This document shows, one piece after another, positions 33,519 to 41,810 of a stretch of 58,527 bases of DNA. Below the pieces are notes generated by a model that saw nothing but the letters and a program-made list of their open reading frames with translations, searched no databases and had not been told where the DNA came from. The position numbers were made by a program, and so were the translations under genes. Positions within the stretch are counted from its first letter, which is position 1, and each line of letters starts with the position of its first letter. This stretch comes from Spirochaetota bacterium (GTDB taxonomy: Bacteria; Spirochaetota; Spirochaetia; CADAEX01): the NCBI GenBank assembly GCA_009786125.1, contig WQTU01000135.1, positions 1 through 58,527 on the forward strand. Direction: 5' to 3'.

Positions 33519-33553
33519 AAACACGCCGCGCACTGACACTTGACCGGCGTGTT
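33519..33553 (-). terminator. Rho-independent-like hairpin downstream of rpmE
   Basis: AACACGCCG (33519-33527) pairs with CGGCGTGTT (33545-33553), a perfect 9-bp GC-rich stem with a 17-base loop, beginning 15 bp past the rpmE stop on the minus strand. No strong T-run follows, so it may need Rho or act as a 3' stabiliser. A tandem TGCGCTATAT repeat lies alongside (33482-33506). Confidence 0.55.
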
Positions 33554-33568
33554 CATGGGCAGTTGGTA

Positions 33569-33781
33569 CTACTTCTGGTCTCTCGCAACACCGTACTTTC
33601 TATTAAACCTTTCGATTCTTCCGGCAGTATCAACCAGTTTTTCTTTTCCTGTAAAAAACGGATGGCAAGTTGAGCATATTTCAACACTAAGTTTTTTTAC
33701 TGTTGATTTTGTTTCAATAGCATTTCCGCAAGCGCAAGCTATTTTTGTTTCAACATATTCAGGGTGAATTTCTTTCTTCAT
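33569..33781 (-). CDS. rpmE: 50S ribosomal protein L31 (zinc-binding type)
   Basis: The 70 aa protein begins [20 protein letters not shown] and holds both metal pairs (CAC and [29 protein letters not shown]), making it the Cys-containing L31 that binds zinc. The rest matches the family closely. It follows rho by 18 bp on the same strand, consistent with a rho-rpmE unit as I recall in other treponemes. Confidence 0.97.
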   Translation of the reverse strand: MKKEIHPEYVETKIACACGNAIETKSTVKKLSVEICSTCHPFFTGKEKLVDTAGRIERFNRKYGVARDQK

Positions 33782-33799
33782 TTTTATATATCCTCCGAC

Positions 33800-35428
33800 T
33801 CAGCCCGGAATATCGCCTGGGCCTGTAGTATTCATAGATTTAAGGAATGCTTCATTATTCTTTGTTTTACGCATTCTGTCAATCAGCAACTCAATAATTT
33901 CAATATCTTCCATTGGATTGATAACTTTTCGCAATACCCACATTTTGTTAAGTTCTTCTTCTGTAAGGAGAAGTTCTTCTTTTCTTGTCCCGGATCTCTT
34001 AATATTTATGGCAGGATACAGTCTTCTGTCTGCAATTTTTCTGTCAAGCTGCATTTCCATATTACCAGTGCCTTTGAATTCTTCGAAAATAACTTCGTCC
34101 ATTTTGCTGCCTGTTTCAATAAGGGCTGTGGCAACAATTGTAAGGCTTCCGCCATTCTCGATATTTCTTGCTGCACCAAAAAATCTTTTTGGCTTATGGA
34201 GGGCATTTGAGTCAACACCGCCGGAAAGTATTTTTCCGGAAGTAGGAACTGTCTGATTATATGCTCTTGCAAGCCTGGTTATGGAGTCCAGAAGTATTAC
34301 AACATCTTTTTTATGCTCCACAAGCCTTTTTGCTTTTTCAATAACCATTTCCGCAACCTGCACATGCCTTGTTGCCTGCTCATCAAAAGTCGAAGATATT
34401 ACCTCTCCTTTTACATTGCGTTTCATATCTGTAACTTCTTCGGGTCTTTCGTCAATCAAAAGAACAATAAGATGCACTTCCGGATGATTTTCTGTAATAG
34501 CATTTGCAATTCTCTGAAGAATTATTGTTTTTCCTGTTCTTGGCGGCGCAACAATTAAACCGCGCTGCCCTTTGCCGATTGGGCAAAAAAGATTTATCAT
34601 TCTTGTTGTAGGATCGCCGTTTGTGGTTTCCATATTTATCCGCTCATTAGGGTAAAGAGGAGTAAGGTTATCAAACGGAACTCTTGTTTGCGCAACCGAA
34701 GGGTCATCGTAGTTGACTTTTTCAACCCTAAGCATAGCAAAAAATCTTTCGCCTTCGCGCGGAGTTCTTATGTGCCCGGCAACTGTGTCGCCTGTTCTTA
34801 AATTAAAAAGCCTAATTTGCGAAGGAGAAATATAAATGTCATCTGCTCCGGGCAAATAGCTGTTTTGCGGGGATCTCAAGAAACCGTAGCCATCCGGCAA
34901 TATTTCAAGAGAGCCGTAAGCATGAATTATTCCGTTTTTTGCTGTGTGCGCTTTAAGAATATTAAATATAACTTCCTGTTTGCGCAGGCTTCCTATATTT
35001 TCATGCGTAGCGCCTGCCTGCATGGCAAATTCCCTAAGATCAGGGAGGTTCATTCTTGTAAGATCATTAATGCTTAATTTGTCTCTTTCGCCATCTATTT
35101 CGTTACTCGAATCTTCATTGGAAGATTTGTTTTTGCTTGTAAGCTTGGTAAATATCGCGCTTGATATGTCTTCATCGGATTGAACTTCCGGGAAGCCGGA
35201 CTCTTCCTGCAGCGGAAGCTGGTTTTCGATCTTTTCCTTTGCTATAACAATTTTTTTTGTTGGTCGTTTGCTTTTTTCTTCTTCCAAAGGGTTTTCTCCT
35301 TCTTTGATAAGTTCTGTTTTTTTCTTTTTCATACGTCTTATTGCGGTATTATTGGCAGAAACAGGAACAGAATCTCTTCTTTTCTGTGAAAAAAGACTAT
35401 CTCCGTTTTTTTCTTCAAAATCTGACAT
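33800..35428 (-). CDS. rho: Transcription termination factor Rho
   Basis: The 542 aa protein has a ~118-residue charged, low-complexity N-terminal extension ([15 protein letters not shown]...), then Rho_N ([18 protein letters not shown]), the RNA-binding cold-shock-like domain ([43 protein letters not shown]) and the hexameric ATPase with P-loop [26 protein letters not shown] and [13 protein letters not shown]. It terminates transcription and is needed at many loci here without visible terminators. Such N-terminal insertions are known in some Rho proteins and may add RNA affinity or phase-separation behaviour. Confidence 0.97.
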   Translation of the reverse strand: MSDFEEKNGDSLFSQKRRDSVPVSANNTAIRRMKKKKTELIKEGENPLEEEKSKRPTKKIVIAKEKIENQLPLQEESGFPEVQSDEDISSAIFTKLTSKNKSSNEDSSNEIDGERDKLSINDLTRMNLPDLREFAMQAGATHENIGSLRKQEVIFNILKAHTAKNGIIHAYGSLEILPDGYGFLRSPQNSYLPGADDIYISPSQIRLFNLRTGDTVAGHIRTPREGERFFAMLRVEKVNYDDPSVAQTRVPFDNLTPLYPNERINMETTNGDPTTRMINLFCPIGKGQRGLIVAPPRTGKTIILQRIANAITENHPEVHLIVLLIDERPEEVTDMKRNVKGEVISSTFDEQATRHVQVAEMVIEKAKRLVEHKKDVVILLDSITRLARAYNQTVPTSGKILSGGVDSNALHKPKRFFGAARNIENGGSLTIVATALIETGSKMDEVIFEEFKGTGNMEMQLDRKIADRRLYPAINIKRSGTRKEELLLTEEELNKMWVLRKVINPMEDIEIIELLIDRMRKTKNNEAFLKSMNTTGPGDIPG

Positions 35429-35581
35429 AGAAGGGCTACGTCTCCTCTACTTTTTTTCTATTTTTTTAAATGCATGGTTTGATACAAAATCCAAGCCTAA
35501 CCATTGTTTTAGTAATTTCTTGATTAGATATATTTAGAACTTTATTTAACAGTTTTTAGTTTTTTACGATCTTTAACAAGG

Positions 35582-36301
35582 TTAAATATAATGTTCAAAT
35601 ACAATACTGTCAAGCGCTTTGCAATATAACAATTCTTTGTAAACAATCAACAGAGCTGCTTGCGCAGTTTTATCCCTTATCTCTTTTCTTGTTCCCGAAA
35701 ACAGGAACAGGAAAGTTTTTACAATATCTCTTTTTACAGCAATCCAAACAGTTCCTACCGGCTTATCAACAGTACCTCCGCCTGGTCCTGCTATGCCTGA
35801 CACAGAGGCGCATATATCTGCCCCTGATTTTTCAAGCCCTTTTTCAGCCATGCTAATTGCGGTTTCTTTGGAAACTGAGCCATATTTTTCTATAATAAAA
35901 GCAGGAACATCAATGGTTTCCTTTGCTTTATTATCATAAGTTATAAATCCGCCCCAAAAATAATCAGAACTTCCCGGTTTATCTGTAACAATTTTTGAAA
36001 TTAATCCGCCGGTACACGACTCCACAACAGCAAGCTTTGCGCCGCTTCTTTTTAGCGCTTCCGCTGCCATATCTGATACAGAAAGATCGATAGAAGAAGA
36101 ATGAAAAAACATTAATTCTTCCGGCAGGGAAAATATAAATTTCTCTATATTTTCTTCTTTTTTTGAACAAAGTTCAAGAATCAAACCAAATTCATCAGCA
36201 ATTATTTTATATTCAAGATCAGGTATTTTTTTTTGCCCGCACATACTTTCGAGAAACGCTTGAGCAATAATAAAAAATCTTATTTTTTTACAAAAAAGCA
36301 T
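35582..36301 (-). CDS. cinA: CinA C-terminal domain (PncC-type nicotinamide-nucleotide amidase)
   Basis: Residues ~75-225 are the CinA C-terminal amidase domain: KLAVVESCTGGLISKIVTDKPGSSDYFWGGFITYDNKAKE and SVSGIAGPGGGTVDKPVGTVWIAV. The first ~75 residues do not resemble the MoCF-like nucleotide pyrophosphatase of full-length CinA (about 400 aa) and have no recognised fold. The protein probably deamidates NMN in NAD recycling. The ATG starts 6 bases past the bactofilin stop, with no clear ribosome binding site, so coupling is likely. The start could also lie further downstream. Confidence 0.85.
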   Translation of the reverse strand: MLFCKKIRFFIIAQAFLESMCGQKKIPDLEYKIIADEFGLILELCSKKEENIEKFIFSLPEELMFFHSSSIDLSVSDMAAEALKRSGAKLAVVESCTGGLISKIVTDKPGSSDYFWGGFITYDNKAKETIDVPAFIIEKYGSVSKETAISMAEKGLEKSGADICASVSGIAGPGGGTVDKPVGTVWIAVKRDIVKTFLFLFSGTRKEIRDKTAQAALLIVYKELLYCKALDSIVFEHYI

Positions 36302-36307
36302 TAAAAA

Positions 36308-36724
36308 TTAATAAGCTTTTACTTTTTCTTTTAAAGATTCAACAGTGCTGGAAAAAATATCTATATCTGCTACATCGCTTTTTATCATTTCGCATTTGCC
36401 TTCAAAAACAACGCCGTCTGCTATTCTAAGTTTTGACGTTCTTACGTTTCCAAAAATCTGACCTGTTGAAAGCATCTCAAGCTTTTCAGAAGCATCGATA
36501 TTGCCTCTTACAATCCCGCCTACAATAACAGCCCGCACTCTGATATCTGCTGTAACAACTGCTCCGTCTTCTATATACAGGAAACCAGGGGATTCAATAT
36601 CTCCTTCAAAGCTTCCATCTATTTTAAGCGAATTGAAAAATTTCATTTTTCCTTTAAAAACAGTCTCTTTGCCCAGTGTTGTACTTATTTTTTCTTTTCC
36701 CTTAATATCACTGCTTTTACCCAT
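36308..36724 (-). CDS. Bactofilin (138 aa)
   Basis: A right-handed beta-helix protein that polymerises into cytoskeletal filaments near the membrane. It has the DUF583/bactofilin pattern of short turns: FKGKMKFFNSLKIDGSFEGDIESPGFLYIEDGAVVTADIRVRAVIVGGIVRGNIDASEKLEMLSTGQIFGNVRTSKLRIADGVVFEGKC. Short N- and C-terminal tails flank the core. It lies upstream of cinA and downstream of the TPR gene. A longer bactofilin is at 41196. Confidence 0.93.
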   Translation of the reverse strand: MGKSSDIKGKEKISTTLGKETVFKGKMKFFNSLKIDGSFEGDIESPGFLYIEDGAVVTADIRVRAVIVGGIVRGNIDASEKLEMLSTGQIFGNVRTSKLRIADGVVFEGKCEMIKSDVADIDIFSSTVESLKEKVKAY

Positions 36725-36742
36725 TGCGTTACCTGCTTTAAA

Positions 36743-36964
36743 TTACTTGGTTTTCATTACATATACTCCGTCCCAGTCTTCGGGAGGCGGATTTTCAAGA
36801 TAATATTTACATCTTTCCAGATATACTTTTGACGGACCATCATCGGGACAAACATCAAGAGCTTTTTGAAAAAGACTCACAGCTTCCTGAAAATCCATCA
36901 TTTTGTATAATTTTCTGCCTTCTGTATAAAGTTCCACAGCTTTTTGTTTCTCTGCTGTAATCAT
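36743..36964 (-). CDS. Short TPR protein with a DWDGV tail (73 aa)
   Basis: I chose the internal ATG at 36964 (MITAEKQKAVELYTEG): AAGGA is seven bases upstream, whereas the longer track start lacks a ribosome binding site. The protein is a single TPR pair (GRKLYKMMDFQEAVSLFQKALDVCPDDGPSKVYLERCKYYL) then NPPPEDWDGVYVMKTK. That tail resembles the C-terminal tail I recall from spirochaete adenylate or guanylate cyclases, so this may be a split-off cyclase tail or a relative. It sits in the lnt-bactofilin-cinA run. Confidence 0.75.
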   Translation of the reverse strand: MITAEKQKAVELYTEGRKLYKMMDFQEAVSLFQKALDVCPDDGPSKVYLERCKYYLENPPPEDWDGVYVMKTK

Positions 36965-37030
36965 TAACTTATCCTTTACCATTTTGATTATTACCATTTT
37001 TATTAAATCCGTCAATAGCATCGGGCAAAA

Positions 37031-38740
37031 TCAGCTCTTAAACCTCCGGGATATACATCTCGACCTAAGTGCCGGGGCAACTTTGCCTATAATTAGTTTA
37101 ACTAAAATAATAAATATTGAAAAAACAACAAATAATAACCCAAAAAAATCACCTATCCTCGTATACAGCGTAAAAGAGCCCTCATTGACAGGGACATCGC
37201 CTGTTAAAAAGCCCTCTATAAATGGATCGATTCTGCTTACTATTCGCCCATTGGGGTCAATAATGCATGTAATTCCGCTAGTTGTGCTTCTTACAACACT
37301 CCGTTGGTTCTCTGCTGCCCTAAAAACCGAATGCATCATGTGCTGAACTTCTGCCGCAACTGAGCCGGACCACGAATCATTTGTTATATTTACAATAACA
37401 TTTGCGCCTCTTCTTACAAATTCTCTCGATATATAGCCAAAAGTATCTTCAAAACAAATTGGCGTTGAAAATTTTACTCCATCAAGTTCAAATACAGTAA
37501 ATTCTCTGCCTTTTTCCCAAAAATTAGTATCTGCTTCCCTTAGAAACGTATATATACCCGGAAATCGCCTCTTATATGGAAAGTGTTCGGTAAAAGGAAC
37601 AAGGCGCATTTTCCTGTATGTTCCAATATGCCTGCCGTTGGGTCCAAAAAACAAAGCTGCGTTATAACCTACACTACGCTTCTCCCCGCGTTCATCAACA
37701 ATAAGCACCTCTTCTCCGTTTCCAACAATAAATGCAACGTCTTGTCGTTCAAGAAAATCTCTCAATTCTCTTACAAGTCTATGCGTCCTAAGGTCTGTTC
37801 TATATCTTGTATGCCAGTCAATAGAGGGTACAAATGCTGTTTCCGGCCAAATTATTATGTCCGGAGAATCCGCGGCAGCTTCTTCGCTTAGCCTTATAAG
37901 CCTGGCAAGAGATTCCCTGTTGGCTTGGTACCCGCTCTGCCACGGGTCTGTATTATGCTGAATCAAAGAGACTCTCCAGGTTTTCATTTTAGACACATCA
38001 ACAGTATTGAGTAACCCAAAAAGCAAGCCGGCGGAAAATATTACAGCATATATAATCAATACAATTTTTTCCTGAATCGCTGTTTTTTTAAGTTTAATAA
38101 GCCAGTCTTTAAACCCATCTCTATACACATAGCCTAAAAAGGCTGATGGGAAAATTACGAGCAGCGAAACACCCCATACCCCGGTTAAAGCAGAAATTCT
38201 TACAAGCGGAGGAAAAAGATACTGAGTATAGCCTATTATTCCATATGGGTATCCTAAAAATCCCAGCGTCTTTAAATACTCATAAGCAACCCATATTATC
38301 GCATTAACTATGTAGCTTCTGCGCAGAAATAAGCTGTTCGAGAGTTTAAAAACAGAAAAAAGTATTGAATAATATAATCCGCAGATAACAGGCACTACAA
38401 ATATTGCAAGAGGATGATAATTTGCAAGCCAGTAATTAAAAATAGCATAGGAGACCAGACCAAGAAAAAAACCAAAAAAGGGCGCCGCAAACCATTTCAT
38501 CCTGTATGTAACAACAAAAGCAGGAAAAAGGGCAAAATATGCCAGAAGCGGAAACCCTGTTGTATTTAAAAACGAAGGAAAAGAAAGAGAAAAGAGTATT
38601 GCCGAGAGTAATAAGAGACCTGTATTTGTCAAAATTCGCCGGATTGCGACGGCAGTGCGGCCGGGGATTTTCTTTTCTGACTGCTGCTTATTTTGCGAAA
38701 GCTGTCTTTTTTTTATCTTATTTCCTGATGTCCCGGACAC
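37031..38740 (-). CDS. lnt: Apolipoprotein N-acyltransferase Lnt
   Basis: The 569 aa inner-membrane enzyme N-acylates the Cys of lipoproteins. Seven or so N-terminal TM helices (ILFSLSFPSFLNTTGFPLLAYFALFPAFVVTYR...) precede a nitrilase-like periplasmic domain with the catalytic triad Glu (IIWPETAFVPS), Lys (YRKMRLVPFTEHFP) and Cys (STPICFEDTFGY), then a final TM. Its GTG start lies inside the hup 3' end (23-bp overlap). Spirochaetes rely heavily on lipoproteins, so this gene is probably essential. Confidence 0.95.
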   Translation of the reverse strand: MSGTSGNKIKKRQLSQNKQQSEKKIPGRTAVAIRRILTNTGLLLLSAILFSLSFPSFLNTTGFPLLAYFALFPAFVVTYRMKWFAAPFFGFFLGLVSYAIFNYWLANYHPLAIFVVPVICGLYYSILFSVFKLSNSLFLRRSYIVNAIIWVAYEYLKTLGFLGYPYGIIGYTQYLFPPLVRISALTGVWGVSLLVIFPSAFLGYVYRDGFKDWLIKLKKTAIQEKIVLIIYAVIFSAGLLFGLLNTVDVSKMKTWRVSLIQHNTDPWQSGYQANRESLARLIRLSEEAAADSPDIIIWPETAFVPSIDWHTRYRTDLRTHRLVRELRDFLERQDVAFIVGNGEEVLIVDERGEKRSVGYNAALFFGPNGRHIGTYRKMRLVPFTEHFPYKRRFPGIYTFLREADTNFWEKGREFTVFELDGVKFSTPICFEDTFGYISREFVRRGANVIVNITNDSWSGSVAAEVQHMMHSVFRAAENQRSVVRSTTSGITCIIDPNGRIVSRIDPFIEGFLTGDVPVNEGSFTLYTRIGDFFGLLFVVFSIFIILVKLIIGKVAPALRSRCISRRFKS

Positions 38741-39020
38741 TGCTTTTTAGTTCCTTCCCAGGTCTGAATACAGCTACTCCATGAGGCGCAACTGCTATTT
38801 TTTCTCCTGTTTTTGGATTGCGCGCTTTTGCCTTTCCCTTGCGGGTTCTTAGTTCAAATGTGCCAAATCCTCTGAGCTCAACAACTTTATCCTGCAACAG
38901 CGCTGCTTTAATTTCTTCAAAAATACTATCCATAACTATATGGACATCTTTTTTGTTTACAGCAGTTTTTTCATAGATACTTTCAATAATTTCAGCTTTT
39001 GTTAGTTTGGGAATACTCAT
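38718..39020 (-). CDS. hup: HU-family nucleoid protein
   Basis: The 100 aa DNA-bending protein has the standard form: KLTKAEIIESIYEKT N-terminal helices, VVELRGFGTFELRTRKGKAKARNPKTGEKIAVAPHGVAVFRPGKELKSSV with the RNP beta-arm, and a short basic extension. It dimerises and compacts DNA. It overlaps lnt downstream; a long hairpin separates it from rpsT. Confidence 0.95.
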   Translation of the reverse strand: MSIPKLTKAEIIESIYEKTAVNKKDVHIVMDSIFEEIKAALLQDKVVELRGFGTFELRTRKGKAKARNPKTGEKIAVAPHGVAVFRPGKELKSSVRDIRK

Positions 39021-39040
39021 TTTTTTTGAGTTAGAAGGCG

Positions 39041-39085
39041 AACAAAAGGTTAATACAGCGTATTCTGCTGCATTAACCTTTTGTT
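39041..39085. terminator. Long near-perfect hairpin between rpsT and hup
   Basis: AACAAAAGGTTAAT.CAGC pairs with GCTGCATTAACCTTTTGTT in a ~19-bp stem with one mismatch and a 7-base loop, immediately after the rpsT stop. It resembles a bidirectional terminator and would separate the ribosomal gene from hup, although no long T-run follows. Confidence 0.75.
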
Positions 39086-39086
39086 A

Positions 39087-39350
39087 CTATGTAAGTCTGT
39101 TAAGCATTTTTGCAAGTCTTGATTTTTTTCTTGCAACTGTATTTCTATGGAAAATACCTTTACCGGCAGCAGTATCAATTTTTTTTACAACAAGCCGAAA
39201 AGCTTTTTCTGCTTCTTCTTTATTTTTTGCACCAACTGCGCCTATAAAATTTTTTACACTGGTTCTTACTTCGCTTACAGCCATTCTGTTTCTCATTCTT
39301 CTTCTGAGACTTTGTCTATGTCTTTTTGCTGTAGATCCTTTTTCAGCCAA
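39087..39350 (-). CDS. rpsT: 30S ribosomal protein S20
   Basis: The 87 aa basic helical protein starts AEKGSTAKRHRQSLRRRMRNRMAVSEVRTSVKNFIGAV and ends KGIFHRNTVARKKSRLAKMLNRL, both typical of S20, which binds 16S rRNA early in 30S assembly. It is followed by a terminator-like hairpin and then hup. Confidence 0.97.
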   Translation of the reverse strand: MAEKGSTAKRHRQSLRRRMRNRMAVSEVRTSVKNFIGAVGAKNKEEAEKAFRLVVKKIDTAAGKGIFHRNTVARKKSRLAKMLNRLT

Positions 39351-39435
39351 TGGATTACTCCTTAAAATTATATTAGATTATGAACATATCAAATAAAAAA
39401 CCTATAGTCAATAGGATTTGCTTTTATTACTGTTC

Positions 39436-39606
39436 TTATTTAAATTCGCTTGGTTTTCTTTCCTGTCTTTTGCACTTTTCGCACTGAGCATAGTTCTTTT
39501 TCTTGCCTGTGGAAAAGATAGTTTTCATTTTTACTTCTCCGCCGCAAGGACAGATAAATTTATGAGTATCAGATGCCGATCGGGCATTCTTACTTACTTG
39601 TCCCAT
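39436..39606 (-). CDS. Small zinc-ribbon protein (56 aa)
   Basis: The start is ATG at 39606 (MGQVSKNARSASD), preceded by GGAGG with five-base spacing; the ORF-track start four codons earlier is a TTG inside the Shine-Dalgarno. Two Cys pairs (FICPCGGEVKMKTI and YAQCEKCKRQERKP) make a C-x-C...C-x2-C zinc ribbon. Such proteins are often ribosome- or transcription-associated; I cannot assign a role. It sits between ricT and rpsT on the minus strand. Confidence 0.75.
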   Translation of the reverse strand: MGQVSKNARSASDTHKFICPCGGEVKMKTIFSTGKKKNYAQCEKCKRQERKPSEFK

Positions 39607-39717
39607 TCTTTCCTCCAAATTAATGGTTAATACACAGTATTAACTTCTAATTATGAATATAATAAATCTCCAGCAATGGTGTCAATAGCCACAGTTGCCG
39701 GAAACGCGTCTATTATT

Positions 39718-40644
39718 TCACCCGTTATATTTCCAGGAATTTCTCGTTGAATCAAACTCGAACTTGTTTATGCTTGCGTTAATAATATTTGCATCCGGAC
39801 CTTCTATTCTTATGGTTTTTGTAAGAATATTTATCTCCATAACCTTGTATACAGCCTGCCCTGCAAAAACACGAGTTCCTTCTACAGGAAATTTTTTTCT
39901 TTCATCCTGATAAAAATCACACTCATAAGAGAGGCAGCATAAAAGCCTTCCGCATGGACCCGATATTTTCATGGAATTAAGCGAAAGATTTTGATCTTTT
40001 GCCATTTTTATTGACACAGGCGAAAGCTTGTCTGTAATTCCATGACAGCAGAAATCCCTGCCGCATACTCCCATTCCGCCTATAACGCGGGATTCGTCTC
40101 TAACCCCTATTTGCCGCAGCTCTATTCTTATCCTAAATACAGAAACCAGATCCTTTAAAAGCTCTCGAAAGTCAACTCTAGTGTCAGCTGTAAAAAAGAA
40201 AAGAACTTTTGGCTCTTCCAGAAGGTAATGCGCAGAAATAAGCTTCATATCAAGTTTGTGGTTATAAATCTTTTCTTTACAAATACGAAAAGATTCCTCT
40301 GCTTTTTCGCAATTTTGCTTGTATTTTTCCATATCCGCAGGCGTTGCTTTTCTTATTATTGTTTGAACAGATCTTATGCCTCTTAGCTTCTCTTTTTCTG
40401 TGCTTAAAAGATACCCGCCAAGCACTGTTGCAAGGTCTTTGCCATACTTGCCTGTTGCAACTACATAGTCCTTGTGTGCAACATTAAATTCTACAGGGAA
40501 TTCACAAAATTCTGTCTCATTTGAGTGAACAAATTTAACTTTTATAAGTTTTTCAGGAAGATCGGATGGCAGCTCATCTGTCGGCTCCATATCGTCAATA
40601 ATATCTTCTCTAAATATTTCATCATCTATAATGTAATTACTCAC
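39718..40644 (-). CDS. ricT: RicT (YaaT) PSP1-domain protein
   Basis: The 308 aa protein has the PSP1 C-terminal block: KVLFFFTADTRVDFRELLKDLVSVFRIRIELRQIGVRDESRVIGGMGVCGRDFCC and ISGPCGRLLCCLSYECDFY, with the Cys cluster that coordinates Fe-S in Bacillus RicT. The N-terminal ~60 residues are acidic. In Bacillus RicT with RicA/RicF guides mRNA processing by RNase Y. The neighbour yaaR-like gene repeats the yaaR/yaaT association known from Firmicutes. Confidence 0.92.
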   Translation of the reverse strand: MSNYIIDDEIFREDIIDDMEPTDELPSDLPEKLIKVKFVHSNETEFCEFPVEFNVAHKDYVVATGKYGKDLATVLGGYLLSTEKEKLRGIRSVQTIIRKATPADMEKYKQNCEKAEESFRICKEKIYNHKLDMKLISAHYLLEEPKVLFFFTADTRVDFRELLKDLVSVFRIRIELRQIGVRDESRVIGGMGVCGRDFCCHGITDKLSPVSIKMAKDQNLSLNSMKISGPCGRLLCCLSYECDFYQDERKKFPVEGTRVFAGQAVYKVMEINILTKTIRIEGPDANIINASINKFEFDSTRNSWKYNG

Positions 40645-40679
40645 ATAAATCTCCGAGGTTAACGTTCAGTGTACCTAGC

Positions 40680-41192
40680 CTACCGCATTAAATCTACAAG
40701 AATACCTTCTATTTCTTCAATTTTTTTTAGAATAGTCAATTGTCCTTTTTGATTTTGCATTATATAAAGAGCCAGCTTTTCAAGTTTTTCATCAACAACT
40801 TTAATATTCATCCACTTTTTCTCATCTAAATACGGAAGACCATTTTTTACATACTTTTTTTTCTCTATTTCAGATTCTGCTGAATATGTATTTTTTACGA
40901 CATAAGCCAAAAAACGCCTTACAGCTTGTTTATATTCTTTGATATTTGCAATAAAAGGTTTTTCAACAAGTTTTTCTCCGACAGAATGAACATCATCAAG
41001 AAGAGTTTCCAAAGAAACATTTTCATCAACAGCCTGAGAGAGATAAAAAGAAAAATCTGTTTCTGTTATACTATCCGGCGCTTGTGCCGCGCTAAAAATA
41101 CCTGATAAAAAACTTCCCGCCTTTTTCCCGGCTTTTTTTCCTTTCTCGCTTCTTAAGTTGGAGCTGCCGGTTGCGGAATCTATTCTTTCCAT
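40680..41192 (-). CDS. YaaR / DUF327 family protein
   Basis: The 170 aa cytosolic helical protein has a basic N-terminal tail, then FSFYLSQAVDENVSLETLLDDVHSVGEKLVEKPFIANIKEYKQAVRRFLAYVVKNTY and a C-terminal helix ending IEEIEGILVDLMR. The pattern matches DUF327 (B. subtilis YaaR), of unknown role but often near yaaT/ricT, as here. It lies between ricT and the bactofilin, three bases from the latter. Confidence 0.85.
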   Translation of the reverse strand: MERIDSATGSSNLRSEKGKKAGKKAGSFLSGIFSAAQAPDSITETDFSFYLSQAVDENVSLETLLDDVHSVGEKLVEKPFIANIKEYKQAVRRFLAYVVKNTYSAESEIEKKKYVKNGLPYLDEKKWMNIKVVDEKLEKLALYIMQNQKGQLTILKKIEEIEGILVDLMR

Positions 41193-41195
41193 TAT

Positions 41196-41792
41196 TTATT
41201 GCATAGAGGAATATGTATTTTCCGGCTTCTGCTCGTAGTTTTCTGCTTTTGGCTCATTATCTTCTATTTTTTGTTCATAGCTTTCTGGTTTTTGTTCCAA
41301 AAATACCGGCACCGGCGGCGAACCTTCGCTCGCAACAGCCTGCTCAGCAGGAAATTCCGGTTCTTCCTTGCTGGTTGAGACAGGTGTAATTTCGGGCTGC
41401 TTAAATGAGTCAATGCTATCGGCATAATTGCTTTTAATGGTACAATTACCATTAAGAACTACCCCTTCTTCAACAATTAGCCTTGGAGCAAAAATATTTC
41501 CAAGAAGTATTCCCGAAGAAAGTATTATAACTTTTTCCGTAGCATAGATATTTCCTGTTAAAGCGCCGCCTACAACAACCGTGCTTGCAGTTATTGTGCA
41601 TTTTGATCTGCCGTTTTTACCTATAAGCACTTTTCCGTTTGTTCTTATTGTTCCTGAAAAATCACCATCTATTCTTAAGAGCCCGTTTAAATCCAGCTCA
41701 CCGTTTAGTCTCGTCCCTTCGCCAACAATGGAATTAATAAATGTTCCATCTTCTATATAATTATTAGTCATTCTGGTCTTTCCCAACATCAC
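41196..41792 (-). CDS. Bactofilin with long C-terminal tail (198 aa)
   Basis: The core (residues ~15-120) shows the bactofilin beta-helix: FINSIVGEGTRLNGELDLNGLLRIDGDFSGTIRTNGKVLIGKNGRSKCTITASTVVVGGALTGNIYATEKVIILSSGILLGNIFAPRLIVEEGVVLNGNC. The C-terminal ~75 residues are Glu/Pro-rich with repeated QKPE/NYEQK units, probably disordered and partner-binding. It is followed upstream by an M23 peptidase; bactofilin plus M23 pairs are known to shape the cell wall in curved and helical bacteria. Different tail from the 138-aa paralogue at 36308. Confidence 0.92.
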   Translation of the reverse strand: MMLGKTRMTNNYIEDGTFINSIVGEGTRLNGELDLNGLLRIDGDFSGTIRTNGKVLIGKNGRSKCTITASTVVVGGALTGNIYATEKVIILSSGILLGNIFAPRLIVEEGVVLNGNCTIKSNYADSIDSFKQPEITPVSTSKEEPEFPAEQAVASEGSPPVPVFLEQKPESYEQKIEDNEPKAENYEQKPENTYSSMQ

Positions 41793-41810
41793 TCATTCCT
41801 GCTTTATTTA

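Noticed and set aside
39007-39396. 129-aa plus-strand ORF over rpsT and hup
   Set aside because: Antisense to two certain genes; hydrophobic character arises from the Lys-rich coding strand.
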